From contig CM060857.1 of the NCBI GenBank assembly GCA_030737835.1, forward strand, positions 4,736,946 through 4,800,945: DNA of 64,000 nt. The letters run 5' to 3'. Below are positions 11,463-23,775 of this stretch, in pieces (within the stretch, counting starts at the first letter, position 1; each line of letters begins with the position of its first letter). The translations under genes were made by a program, and so were the position numbers. The stretch is from Acorus gramineus. Lineage: Eukaryota > Streptophyta > Magnoliopsida > Acorales > Acoraceae. The notes under the pieces were generated by a model. The model saw only the letters and a program-made list of their open reading frames with translations. It had not been told where the DNA came from and did not search any database.

Positions 11463-13130
11463 CCAAAAGGAGACCAAAGCCAACATTCAGAAACTCCGCC
11501 TCTACTCTGCAAAAATAGGAAAATAGGATGAAATGAGCGAAACATGCTCAATAAGTAACACAAGCATTCCGCGCATAAGGAAACCAGAGATGAGATTACA
11601 ATCGAATGGAATACAGTTCAATGATCTAAATGAACATTGATCAGAAGCTTAAATAGCAAATAAACTCAATTCGCGATATCAATAGGAAAAGGAATATCTC
11701 TGATATACGATCACCAATGAAATATGAGGTAACAGCAATAATGGATCACAACCAGTAATGCCAATAGATATCACTAGGGTGCGCCCATCATGATTAAGAA
11801 ATGAAACTTTGAAACACAATCCATACTCAAGAAGGAATTCAGTGAAACTCTCTAATATGAAGAACACCAACAATGTCAATTATACTCGTTGTTGCCCTCG
11901 AAACATTGATAGCGCATGGATTGACCACTTCCACGACCTCACCTCGGCCCCCGCATCTAAGATGTACTCAACATATACACAAACCTCGCATGTGGCCCTC
12001 ATAACATCCACCGCAGAATCACTACCTGGCCCTCGAAATGTCCAGGCACGATAGGGTTTATCCCCGAGCCCCCTACAGGACCCATATATACATACTCATG
12101 CACGCTGGGGAAGTCAGGTCAATAGTCATCTAGGGTCATCCATCTCCAAGCACATCAAGATAATATATGACAAGTAGTGATACCAAGCACACCACAACGC
12201 TTAACCAATAATAGGAAATATTATGAATTAATAGTGACAGAAATAATTCTGAGACTCAAATGACAGATAACCAACAACAATGAAGCGTGAAAATGGAAGG
12301 AACAAACACAATACAAGGTCACTTACCTGGCAATTCACAATTTAAAACCGGGTTCACCGTAACCCAGCTTCTAAATAACGTAGAGGGGAATCCACTGATA
12401 AAACATGATATACGCACTATATATCCCAAATTGATACAATAAAAATAACCTTCTTATTCCACCTATTTCAACTCCAAAAACATATTCATATTTCAGCCCC
12501 ACATTACAAAATTGATTTAAAACTAAAATAGAACAATCCCATACAAAGAACAACAATGAAAAGAGTGAGAATCTTTACCCAATACAACGCGAAAATTGCT
12601 TCACAAAGCTTTTCCCAAATTTCCTCCTTTTTTCCTTTTGACTTTCCACCGAAATATAACTCTCCCTAGTTGAATATCACAAGCACCAAGCAGCACCGAC
12701 CCCAGGAATTAACTTTGAAATCCAAGCCAAATTACCAAACTACCCTTTCTTATAAATTTGCGCAACCTCGACTAAAACTGCTATGTCTTCTTTTCGAGAA
12801 CTCTAATTCATGTGATATAAATTTTGTTGGAAAGCTGATTAAAACATGTACAACTTTTATTTTTATACTAAAATCATATTATGCATGCAACTATACTAAA
12901 ACCAGAGACGAACAGAAGACATCGCGCTTTCTTCTTCAAGGGGCAGTAATGGTAAAATAATCATAACTTTTCCAATATAACTCAAAATAACTCAGAACTA
13001 ATTTTATATGAAAGATAAATAAAAAATGAAAGATTCATATGTTGACCTCAAATCCTGTATATGCCTCAAAGTGCTTTCCCAAAATTAAACCGAATGCACA
13101 ACTTTAGAAGCTTAAAGACTAGAAGACCAA
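11463..13130 (-). repeat. Related LTR in reverse orientation, truncated (fossil)
   Basis: Read on the minus strand, this has the same landmarks as LTR A, with different sequence. There is a U3-like motif (AAAGTTGTAC near 12850, followed by CTTTCCAACA), a donor-like GGTAAGTGAC near 12330, and an end region with TTATTGAGC then TTTTTGCAG near 11505. The part expected after that AG is short, so the copy is cut where it meets LTR A at 11462/11463. I infer a related chromovirus LTR. No coding sequence was recognised. Confidence 0.55.
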
Positions 13131-13778
13131 TATTTTAGCATAAACCAACAAAAGAGGGACATACTATTACACATCAAGGGCATGGGATCAGCAAGCTCCA
13201 ATGAATCTGTTGATTATCCACAAAGAATATAAGAATGATGTGCTACTATAAATCTGCTATTCCAAAAAGGGATAACAAGAACAATAGGAAAAATAAAGAA
13301 ACAAAATTCAAATTATTTAAGTCTGAATTAATTTTGTGAATGATAAATTATTTATACAGGCGAGAATCCCAACAAAATTGGATCTCTTCAAATCTCTCAA
13401 ATCACCTAAAATCCTAATGACATAAAAGAATTTTAATTGAATCCTAACAGCCCTCAATATTTTCATACCAAAAGAGGCAAATATTACGCTAAATCAAAAT
13501 AAGCGAAAATTACTAAACATAGAAAAATAACTTCCAACCATTGATTTGACTTTTGAGACGATCTCTAATTGATCCAAATTTTTTTGTATTGATATAGCGA
13601 CTACTCTCATAGGGCTCATCGATACGAATACGTGGATATTTAGAAATAGCGATTCTGGTTTACAGTTTGAAAGTTATGGTCTCTCGAAGTTATGGTGTTC
13701 CAAAATCATTCGATCATGTTTTTGTCCTTTCATCTGGTCCGTCTAATCTCGTGCGTTCATGAAATTTGCGACTATGAT
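13131..13778 (-). repeat. LTR of a minus-strand Ty3 element (fossil)
   Basis: Minus-strand relative of the 3183-3906 LTR. The stretch 13706-13778 is the reverse complement of its opening (words around TCTGGTCC, GCGACTATGAT). The other end has TATGCTAAAATA in place of TATGCTACATCA. The rest of the same element continues at 17061-17920, on the far side of LTR B. Confidence 0.65.
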
Positions 13779-16700
13779 TATTGTGTCTGTGTCATTTGGA
13801 GCGCTCTGTTTGAAGATTTGGGTACATCATTTTTTTTTCCTAAGTTATGTATTCCTGATTTGGTGTTTGGATTTGATTTTGTTAAAATCCAAGATGAAGA
13901 GGTTTAATTATGAGTTTACTATGAGATGTCCAGTTTTGAGTTAGCTTTCGCACAGAAGTGGAATTAGATCAACTGGATTCTTGTAGTAAAAGTTATGGGT
14001 ATTTTTCCAAGTATACCCCGGGGATGGAAATTCTGGCAGCAGCCCTGTTCCATGTTCGGCTCTAATTTCGGATTAGCTAGAGGGATTATCTGATCATGGC
14101 ATAAACATGAAAGTTGTAGATAATCTTCTTAGCTTTCCGTCGGTCTTGGAATCAAGCAATTCGGAGCTGTATCGGGGATGTTATGGCTGTTCCAGTGAAG
14201 CTTGCGCAGAATTTCTAGTCGGAGGGCGACTTAGTAAATTTTCCTTAGATATTTGTGATAAATATCTCTTTCTCCTCTCTCTTCCCCTCCCAAAATCCCA
14301 CGACCAGCTCTTTTTCTCTCTCCTTCTCTCTTTTCAAACACACCCCCCATGTGTTTGTTAGAATTCCTAAAAGAGATGGTGAAGGAGATGGTGGAAGAGG
14401 AGGTGTTGGTGAGTTCATGTGTGTTGTTTGTTGTTCTCCCCTCTATCTCAAGCTCCCTTTCCATGATCTCTTCCCCCCCTGTTTGCTGCCATGAGGAGGC
14501 TGAGGAGAGGCCGAGGAGAGGTGGTGGTGGTGGTGGTTCCGGCGGCGGCGTTTCGGTGCGCGAAGGGCCCCGAACCTCCCCCTTTCTTTTTCCCTCTCAA
14601 GGTGAGCTCCTCCCCTCCTTTTCTTGATTTTTTTGGCTTAAAGGGGTGTTGGGAAGTTCATGCATGTTGGGTAGGTGTGTTAGGGAGTGTGTGAGGGGTT
14701 GGGGAGGGTTAAAAAGAGGTTAGAGTGGGCTGGGCGCGCGCTGGGCGGGCGCTGGCGGGCGCGCGAGTGCGCGGGTGCGCGTGGAGCGGGCGCGTGGGTG
14801 CGCGCGGGTTCTGGCGCGAGCGGGGGTGCCAGCAGGGGTGCGCGCAGGTGCGCGCGGGCGTGCGCGCGAGCGTGCGCGCGCGCGGGCAGGGCACCTGGGC
14901 ACTGCGCCTGGGTGCTGGGCAGGGCGCCTGGGCACTGTGCCTTGGTGCTGGGCAGGGCGCCTGGGCATGCGCCTAGGCGCGGAGCTGGGAACCAGTGCGC
15001 GCGCGCGCGTGCATGCGCGTGCGTGCGCGTGCTGAGGCGTGCTGGGGCAGTGCGCGGGGTGCTGCGCGAGGGGCGCGGGCTGGACGCGCGGTGCGCATGG
15101 GCGCGCGCGAGCGTGCGCGTGCGTGCGGGTGCGCGTCTGGGCGCGCGGGCAAGCGCGCGGCAATGCACCGATGGTGCCGGGGTGTGTGCGTGCGTGTGCA
15201 TGCGGGGGGCCATGCGAATGGCTGCCCGAGAGTTCGGGTATGTGTCGGGGCACTCGAACTCGCGTGCGTATGCATGTGCTCGCATGCGTGTGAGCTCGTA
15301 TGCATGCTTATCCGAGTTTTGGGTATTTCTGTGCATTTCTATGTATAAATTGTGTGGTTTCTCACCCAGTTAGATACCCTATCTTACAGATCTTGACGGA
15401 CGGTCGCGCGACGACCCGGATTTCGGTGAGTGGGACAATCCAACCCAGTAGAGAGGTGTTATATGCACTTGGGCGTATACCGACCTCTCCTGGGGCACCA
15501 TGGATAGATATTGGCATGTGTAATATGTAATTCATGCGAGCATGATTTAATTGTAGAATGCATGTTACCCTAGACTTTGCATGTTAGGGACTTGCACCCT
15601 TAGGATATGGGTATGAGCCATGCAGCATGTCCCCTGGTTCCATGCTAGGAAGCCCGACCGATGCATGTGCCCTACTAGTTTATTTATTAAATTAAATGCT
15701 AGTAAATGTTAAATTGCATGTTATAGTGAATATTATAGGGGAGGGGCCTTGCGAGGACAGCGGTGAGACCCGGGTTAGGGTACACCGTGTTCCTTGTTTG
15801 GTTGTCGGGGTGTCCTATAACGGGAACTCACGCTGCCCTCCCGAGTTTCTTTCCCCAACGATATTCCACCCTCTTATAACTTATGCACGTTCCCCGCATC
15901 GTAGTTATGCGCCCTGGTGGGTTCTGAGGAATTCAGAACATTAGTGTTGTTATGATGTGTTGTCTGCGGATCCAAGTGGATCATATGCGATGGATAGGCT
16001 GTTCTGTTCCCTTCGTTGGATCCGTGTAGAGACTACCTCAGCGTTAGACAGGTTGTCCCGAGCAGGGGCTCCCAGCAGTAGGCGCCTCCTGATTTGGTAG
16101 AAGGACTGCGCTGAACATGGGAGTGGCCAAACGACCTACGGAGTGAGGAGAGACTATCGGTGGACCAAGGGTGACCAACAGCCTAGTCAGTCCCAAGAGC
16201 CTAGGTCACCTGTTGAGGGTGAGGGTGAGGGTATGGTGAGCCGGCGATGTGGCGACCCACTGGATTGTAAGTCCCAAAATCCTATGTCACCCATTGAAGG
16301 GTGAGGGTGAGGGTGTGGCGGGTTGGCGGAAGCGACCCGTTGGTTTTGGTGCAGTTAGTCCCAATATCCTTGGTCACCCATTGAAGGGTGAGGGTGAGGG
16401 TGTAGCGGGTTGGCGGAAGCGACCCGCTGGTTGTGTGTAGCCAGTCCCAATATCCTTTGTCGCCCATTGAAGGGTGAGGGTGAGGGTGAAGTGGGTTGGC
16501 GATTGAGCGACCCACGGCTTTGAGTTGTTGCTATCATTGTTGTGGCTTTGGTAATGAGATTGTGGATTATAAAGATTATCTGGTTGTGGTCAATATTATC
16601 TGTGATGCATGGGTTGTGCCGTTCACTGAGCGTGTGGCTCACCCCTCGCATAATATTTTTCTTCAGTGTCATCTGAGTCGGATCTGGAGGAGGAGCTCCC

Positions 16701-17060
16701 CGAGGGATTTCATCAGTAGCGGAGTAGCGCCACGTCCCATGAGTATCAGAGGCTATCAGCATCCCTTGTGCCTGTATGTATTATTTTTCTGTGCTTGGGC
16801 ACGCGTTTGTGTTGTATTTGGATGTCTTTGTATGTATATTGGCTCTCACAGGACATGTGATTATGTATGGAGTCTGTAGTGTGTTTTGATTACAGATTCA
16901 GTATTTAGCTTCCGCATTTGGTGTATATATCATGTCAGCCCTGCTTTTGTTGTCTGTGTGTCATTCTGGTTGCTTGTGTATGATATATTATTGACCTCCT
17001 GTGTAGATTCTGATATTTTATATACACTTGCCGCGTCTCGGGGACGCCCAGGGCGTGACA
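13779..17060 (+). repeat. LTR copy B, Tekay-like chromovirus (fossil)
   Basis: At 3282 bp it is almost the same length as copy C (3283 bp). It starts TATTGTGTCTGTGTCATTT and ends GGGCGTGACA. Its U3 matches copy A more than copy C, so A and B form one subfamily. Landmarks: GT 14602-14603, CpG block about 14720-15320, AG 15388-15389, GT 15426-15427, four two-hairpin modules 16188-16520, AG 16665-16666. It lies between the LTR (13778) and integrase end (17061) of a minus-strand Ty3 element, with no clean target duplication. It is a fossil without its own internal region. Confidence 0.8.
16188..16520 (+). repeat. Four tandem two-hairpin modules in LTR B
   Basis: The module of about 80-88 bp is repeated four times, at about 16188, 16269, 16354 and 16439. 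Each has AGTCCCAA, a CACCC/GGGTG hairpin, GTGAGGGTGAGGGTG and a second stem. Examples: CACCC 16288-16292 with GGGTG 16299-16303; AGCGGGTTG 16404-16412 with CGACCCGCT 16420-16428 (one G-U pair). The fourth unit has GTGGGTTG with CGACCCAC. The first unit has the weakest second stem. Confidence 0.7.
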
Positions 17061-17920
17061 AAAAGGCATCTTCCCCAGGTTGGAGTGAATTTGCCCTCAA
17101 ATTCACACAATCATCACTATAATTGTCACCTTTGTATGGAATGAGCTGCTCAGTGCTTGACATTGAAAACATCTACGCTTCGAATATGACTTGGGTGCTT
17201 CAATCGATAAGCATTGGGGTTGATCTTCTCTAGAATCTCCGAGGGACCAATTTTATGGGCATCAAGCTTATTGTATTCTCTGGTTGAAAAATATTACTTG
17301 GTCAACACGGTCTGTTGACCAACATCAAACTCAATAAGACAACACTTTTGATCAGCAGCTTGTTTATATTTTGCACAACTTTCAAGGAGATTTTGTCGAG
17401 TGTCACTGTGGATCAGTTGATGAGGCTGAGAGATGAGGTCTTCAGCCCTGCCGTAAACATGCTTCAAATTCGGAATTGATGCCAAATCAAGTGGAGATCT
17501 TGGAAGGAGACCATAGACAACATAGAAAGGATCGAGGCCCGTGCCACGATTCACTAAACGATTGAAAGCAAATTCTTCTTGATAAAGCTTTTAATCCCAT
17601 GTTTTCAAATTATCTCCCATGAGGCAACACAATAGAGTCCTTGGGGATTAATTCATTACCTCTATTTGAGCATCAGTTTGGGGATGGTATGCACTACTGA
17701 AATCATGTTTCTATGAACCAATCTCCATAAACTCCACCAAAAGTGGCTAAGAAATCGCATGTCGCTGTCAGAAATAATACATAGAGTAGTCATGCAGAAG
17801 ATATGCCTCTCAAAAATAAAGTTGTGAAACATAGATAGCATCATTAGTCTTCTTGTTGGCAATGAAATGTGCCAACTTAGGGAAACTATCAACCACGACT
17901 AAGATATAGTCCACGTTGAG
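17061..17920 (-). mobile_element. Ty3/gypsy integrase fragment, minus strand (fossil)
   Basis: Minus-strand translation gives the integrase C-terminal region. Its motif GLDPFYVVYGLLPRSPLDL is almost the same as GLSPFYVVYGLLPRSPLDL in the 1799-3906 element. Catalytic-core remnants lie at 17662-17892. The plus-strand sequence TTCCCCAGGTTGGAG near 17070 is the reverse of the purine tract before that element's LTR. It is therefore the same family, in the opposite orientation, broken and split by LTR B. Confidence 0.8.
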
Positions 17921-18067
17921 TTTTTATTTTTTTTTGCTTGGTAAACTATGATTTCTATTGCCTTTAAAGCTTACAAATGTTCGAATGTCGTGGAAGGCAG
18001 ACCACGGGATAATGTCTCATCCTTGAGACCATGCCACAATAGTGGTGGAGTCCATTTCACTCCAAAC
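17921..18067 (-). mobile_element. 3' half of a minus-strand LINE
   Basis: A T-rich run at 17921-17935 is the poly(A) tail of a minus-strand LINE. The reverse complement of 17985-18062 reads SEMDSTTIVAW then PWSAFHDIRTF, the middle of the RNase H domain (compare ESDSTMVVAW and PWTALRDIRAF at about 905-990). The LINE is interrupted here by the Tat-type element and resumes at 31810. 18063-18067 (CAAAC) is one copy of that element's target duplication. Confidence 0.75.
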
Positions 18068-19237
18068 TGTCGGTATGTAAAAGTTTGGGGGTTTCTACGA
18101 ACTTGGCCCTGGTCCGTTTCGCGACTGATCAGATCACCGCTCGGAGAGTCATTTCTGAGCCGCCCGACTGCTTCTCAAAAAAGAAGGGGTTTGTTTGTGA
18201 TCGCCACCTGCTTTCTCAAAAAGCAGGAAAAATTGGGTGCTGCTTTTGATCGCTTTGCAGGGGAGTTTGTGGGGTCTCCGCTCTGAGATACGGGCATGCC
18301 GCACACAAAGGTGAAAAACTGGTTTCCTCTTCTGCTTCGAGAACTTGACTACAGGAGGTTTGGAAATAAGGGTGGGGGTGAGGGCCGGCTAATGGGAGTT
18401 AGCCGCCTGGTGGGGGACGACTGGTTGGGATTAGCCGCCTCGCGTCTGGTTCAATTTGGATAGAACATGGGTAGAAAATGGGCTAGGGTTTGGCAAGGGC
18501 TAAACTAGGTTTAACCTGGGGTTTGGAGAGGGTCTGGGAGAGTGGATTTGGAGTGGGATTGGGTGGAATTGACTCTCTTTCTTCCTCTCTCTCAAGGTTT
18601 TTTTGTGAAATGGTGATTACTGGGTTGTTGTCTTTTTTGTTGAGAAATGGTTGATGATTATTGAGTCTTTGGACCCCTCTATTTATAGTAAAAAAAGGTG
18701 TAGGGGAGTGTCAAGTGGACAATAGATCAAAGTGGGTAATAAGGTGTTTGATGTGAATTTCCATTAGATCTTTGTTCTCTGACAGTGTCCAGATGAGGGG
18801 CTGCTAGTCGTAACTAGCGGCCCAGTGGGAGACGGCTACTTTAGAGATGTCGTCCCCCTGATGGTCTAACAAATGTCCCATCTCTGATAAGCGATAGCTT
18901 TGGTCGGTTACTAGGGTTGAACCGACCAAGAGGGGGCAGCTAAAGGGAACAAACCGCCGCAATCATCAGCATTAAATGCTGCTTTATGTCCTATCCAAGG
19001 GAAGCGGTTTGGGGGTCGGTTAGGGGGCGGCTAGTTGAAACTAGCCTCCCAATATGAGGCGGCTACTCTCAACTAGCCGCCCCTGTCCAGGTCCTAGATT
19101 TTCTAAGTATTAAACTAGGGTGGTTTCCGGTTTGGGTTTCTAAGGAAGCTTTCTTTATGGTTTCCAAATGTGGTCATTTCCAAATGTCACTTGAAGTTTT
19201 TTCATTTATTTGGATGGTCAAAATTGGGGTATCTACA
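18068..19237 (-). repeat. 3' LTR of the Tat-type element
   Basis: 1170 bp, ending in TCTACA on the plus strand and starting TGTCGG after the CAAAC target copy. It aligns with 30682-31809 along most of its length. A minus-strand TATA box is at 18679-18688 (plus strand CTATTTATAG), supporting minus orientation. It has five exact AGCCGCC motifs on either strand, at 18401, 18433, 19026, 19058 and 19075. Confidence 0.85.
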
Positions 19238-20103
19238 ATTGTCCTTCATCGGACGGAGTCTCTGTGTGAAACAGAAAGACTTCGATCGATGATAAGAAAA
19301 GAGACCCCTATTGTGGCCGGCCCAACTTTCAAGAAGTTTAGGTAACATGACCAATACTATTCAGGGAGTTGATTTAGATTGTCAGAGGCTAGGTCTTGAC
19401 TAGAATTTTCAACCGAAAGGAATGATCCAGGTGGAAGGTGGAAAAAGTAAAGTAGCGAATGATCCAACCCTCGAGCGGGGTTCTTAGCCATCATGCACGG
19501 AGCAGCCCGGCGTCAGTTTCCTTGTGCCTACCATACTCGTGCTTGTGTAACTCAGTAAATCAAGGGGATATGGCTGACATAAAGCAAGTATAAGGTGTTT
19601 GAATTGGTGAATTGGATCATCCAAAGGATAAAAATTCTGGAAAAGAACCAGAACTAAAGAAATTCGAACTGAATGGTACTGGAAATGTGGTAGAACTTCA
19701 AGAAAGTTGTGTTTGATCAAGTAAAATTTGAAAATAAACCAATACATGGCCATTTTGTTTTAGAAAACTTGGAAATAAGTGTGTTTTGAAAAGCTGGCAG
19801 GGGGCAACTAGCCGATTTTAGCCGGAATGGAGGGGTGACTAGTTGATTTTAGCTGTCCGGTAGGGGGCAGCTGGTTGTGAGTAGCCACCGCTCGACTGGG
19901 CCCATTATATCCGAAAAGTCGCCCTCTCTCTCTCCATACGTTTTAAAATTGTTTCTCTTCCTCCATCACTCCTTCTTCATTTCAAAACCGAAAACCTTCA
20001 TTTCCTTTACTCTCCCTTCCTCTATTTTGACCTAATCAATCTCTTCCTCTTGATTTTGAAACCCTAGGTTTTGGGTTCTCCTTTTTCTTTTTAATCCGAG
20101 AGG
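19238..20103. other. 3' non-coding part of the Tat element
   Basis: No gene is visible. It includes degenerate relatives of the LTR motif (TTTTAGCC words near 19800-19890) and, just before 20104, a pyrimidine-rich leader that could serve the plus-strand gene remnant that follows. Confidence 0.45.
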
Positions 20104-23100
20104 ATGACAAGGTCAAAGGCGATCACTTCAAGGGGGAAACGATCATGGGTGGCTCGTGGAGAGCGTAGCTCGAGCTCCTTATTGTCGGAGAGCGATAGGG
20201 TGGAGGAGGAGGTCGTGGGCGAGGTCATAGGTGCGGTGGAGACGCCGTTGGTGGGCATCGGTACGGGTTCGGTCGGGGACATTACTTCAGGGGCTATCCC
20301 GGGGGTTTCTACAGTTCCTACGAGCGATATGATTGGGTATACGCGCAAGAGGAGGCACGGTGATCGACCGGTGGTGGTCGAAAGCGTTGGTTTGGAGGCC
20401 GGAGAGTCGGCCATGGGCGTAGGTAGAGAAGTAGGGGCCGAGGGGGTTAGTGTAGAGGAGAGGGCATCCTTGGATGCCATCGTAGGGATGTTAGAAAGAG
20501 AGGCCGAAGAAGCCAGGGCTGCGGAGGAGGAAAGGAGGGCCCTAGGGGACTACGAGGTGTTGGCTTCTGGTGTGGTGGGCACGGAGGAAGGTGAGGGAGT
20601 TGGGGTTGGGGCCGAAGAGGCCGTGGGTGTGGACATAGGGGCTACGGGGGCCTGTGCTGAGTTTGAGGTCGAAGAGGAGGAGGAGGGGGATGACGACGGG
20701 ATGGATGATCCCAATGAGGCCGAGGTGGACACTCCTGGGTCCACACGAGCCACGGTATGTCTTAATTTCCTTTGTCTTGCTTTTATTTATTTTTTATATA
20801 TTTCTCTTGTGGTATGAACAATAAAATATGCATGTATGGGTCTTTAATAGGCATGTCTGTCGTGTAAAAAAAAGTGATCACAGCGAGATTCCCTAAGCAT
20901 GTGGACATTGGTTTTTTAAAAAGGAGTGGTGATGGACGTGGAGCTATAGTGGGGTTTATGTGTATTTTATGAATATAGGGGGTAGGTTCATATATGGTGT
21001 GTATTTTAAAGCGAGGGACAATTTCTTTTGTATGCTTAGGTGAGTTTATGAAAGGTGTATAAGCATGATAGATAGTGAAAGGAAGTATGCAAGTAATGAC
21101 CACAGTGGGATAAGAGGGTAAAATATGTGATCATATAGAAAAATTTTGTAATAAAGGAGGGCGAATTTCCTTCTAAGGTTTTATTTTTCATGCTTTTGTT
21201 TTATTTGGTATGTGAGAATTCCTAATAAGCATGGTTTAGAATGAATTTGGATTAGAATTCTCACCTCTTGAATGCTATCCTAAGAGACTAACCCCTTTTT
21301 CCTTTTCTTTGTTTTCAGCGGCCGCACCGTATTCGGGCCCTCTAGCATGGAACGAAGAGGTGGTATTCTACCTTGGGGCAGGAGGAGAGGGACTCGGTGG
21401 ATGGAGCGGGTTTCCGCTCCTTTTTGATCGAGTCATTCCACGTCCACCGTCCATACCTCGAGGTCTTGGCCGAGAGATGGGATCTGGAGAGTTGTGCGTT
21501 CATCTTCCCTACAGGTGCAGTGATGCTGACGCTCGAGGATGTTAAGCGGATCACGGGATTCCTAGCCTTGGGAGAGGCGGTGATAGCGGCCACTATCTAG
21601 ACTACAAGGCACTCTTCCTAGAGTTGATCGGTGACTGGGAGTACGTGGATCGGGAGAGGACGTTGAACCAGATCCCTCTTGAACAGCTATCGAGGTGGTA
21701 TGGCCTCGGTTCGTTCATGCGCCAATCATAAGGGTGAGGCCGTGGATAGTTTTGAGAGGAGGAGGCTGATGATAGAGTCCAGGGAGGTTGCTAGATGCCC
21801 ACAGAGGGCACAGAGGGAGTTGAGGGCATTCTTCCTCTATTTCATCAGCCGGGTCCTCTTCTCGACGGCCTCTGACAAGGTCTCCTCCCACTTCTTGCTG
21901 TTGATGAGAGAGTTGGAGACAATGGGCCGCTTTTCTTGGGGCGCAGCCATGCTTGCCCATCTCTTTGTGGAGTTATCGAAGAACGTGAAGAGAGCGGGGG
22001 GCAAGAACCTTGGCGGTTTTGCAGCATTTTTGCAGGTATAGTTAGTGAAGATAGGAATGATTTGATCTCTGTTTACTTATTTCACCTTACTTTGATTTTG
22101 GTATTCTTTTTCACAGATTTTTGGGTATGAGCACTTCGCCATTGCTCTTCCGACCCAGCTGGTTTTCGACCGTGCCCTGCCTTGGGCCATGAGATGGGCA
22201 CCTCCGTGGTCTTTGCGCCTGCATCGTCTCGTACAATTTCGGGAGGCCTTCCAGGTTTTGAGAGAAGAAGAGGTATATATTCTATTTTTTCTGCTTTTAT
22301 CAAGTTTTCTTTAAATTAAGCTCTCTTCCTTATTCCTTTGTATCTCTTGTTGCAAATGGCATGGAGGCCCTACACCGAGGAGGAAGTCCCCGAGTGGCTG
22401 TCGAGAGATATTTAGCTGACTTTTTTCAATGAGGTCATCTATCATGCGATCACCGGGGTGGTCCGTCAGCTCGGGTACTTTCAGTGGGTGCCTGCCGATC
22501 TACCAAAGCGCCCTTCGATTCCGGTGGCCGGCATTCCTCGGGATACAAGCCTCCCGAGGAATTACGCCATGTACTTGCGGGGATGGGTCGAGAGGGGGGC
22601 TTTGGTCGAGCGCCACCCTGACGTAACATCGAAAGATGACTACCTGGCTTGGTATCGTCAGGAGTATGCGAGCATTCTCGGGACCATGGAGGAGGAGATC
22701 CCAGGCCCTTACGTGAGTATATTTGCCATTCCTTCCTTTTCTTTTTCTTTCCTCTATTAAGTGTTTTTGATATATATATATTTTGTAGTTTGAAATGAAC
22801 GAGCTGGAAAAGAAGTTAGAGACCGCCAACCAACATCTCCAGGAGAGGATAGGTCAAGTGGAACGCTTGAGGATCCAGAGGCGTCGCTTGCAGGATAAGG
22901 TGCGGGTCCTCGAGGTTCAGGTGGAGGCGTTGGCGAGGGCGAGGGCTGATGGTGCTTCTTCTTCCTCTGCTCCTCCTCCATCCATGACTTCCGAGCGAGC
23001 GCTCGAGTTGATGAGGGAGCTAGACGTGGCTCGGAGTGAGTTGATGGCCACGAGGATGGAGCTCGATCAGGCGAGGGAGATGGCTACATGGGCAGAGGAG

Positions 23101-23775
23101 GAGATGTGCCAGCTGAGGTCTGAGAGGGCATCGAGAGAGGAGGAGTTCGCCCTCCTGTGCTGTGAGCGAGACTCTCTTCAGGCAAGGGTGTCAGAGTTGG
23201 AGGCATCAACGGGAGTTCCCGGGGGTTTGATGGGAGATTTGATCTGCTCCCTTCAGGCAGCCAGGGATAGAGATTGAGATGCGCTTCGATTGGGCGAGGA
23301 GAGGCTCCGGGCTGCAGAGGTGCGGGCACGATAGTTTGAGGAGATGTTGCGGGCGGTCGAGGACCGATCGAGAGGGGTGGAGGCACGCCTTCGCCAGAGG
23401 TTGGAGAGGAGAGATAGGGATATTCAGCAGGTCCACCTCTGGGAGGCCACCATTAGGGGGAAGTTAGTTGGTGGAGGGGCCATGACTGAGGAGGACCTCG
23501 ACCTTCTTCCTCTCGAGCACGAGCGTTCTATTTCCGCCTCCTTGGCTACTAGGGCCACCTTCAATAGAGCATCCCGTCGTTCAGCGACTCAAAGCCGTGG
23601 GAGGTATGCGAGGGCAGTTTCTTCAATGAGGGAGACTCCTGCTGCTCTAGATGCTCCAGAAGTCCAGTCGTCTCATCAGCCACCGCCTCCTTCTCAGCCA
23701 AGTCAGGTCGTTCCTCCTACTCAGCCTCCCGCAGACGATGATACTCTGAGGTATATTTTGTCTTGGTTTTGGTAG
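20104..23775 (+). pseudogene. Antisense gene remnant: plant mobile domain + coiled coil
   Basis: Within the minus-strand Tat element, the plus strand carries a multi-exon-like gene remnant. The first block (20104-20754) encodes an acidic, Glu/Gly/Val-rich protein and ends at a GTATGT. A TTTTCAG near 21318 precedes the next block, with a plant-mobile-domain (aminotransferase-like) signature: LEVLAERWDLES, then TLEDVKRITGF, at about 21450-21560. Further domain-like sequence runs at 21770-22730 (SRWYGLGSF, FSWGAAMLAHLF, YTEEEVPEWL). A Glu/Arg-rich coiled coil follows (about 22795-23270). Extra ORFs, often antisense near the 3' end, are known in the Tat lineage. It is treated as a fossil with several breaks. 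Confidence 0.65.

Noticed and set aside
14680-15373. Overlapping long frames in LTR B
   Set aside because: Same compositional effect as in LTR A.
16188-16520. GTGAGGGTGAGGG runs considered as telomere-like DNA
   Set aside because: The plant telomere repeat is TTTAGGG. These runs are part of the LTR hairpin module.
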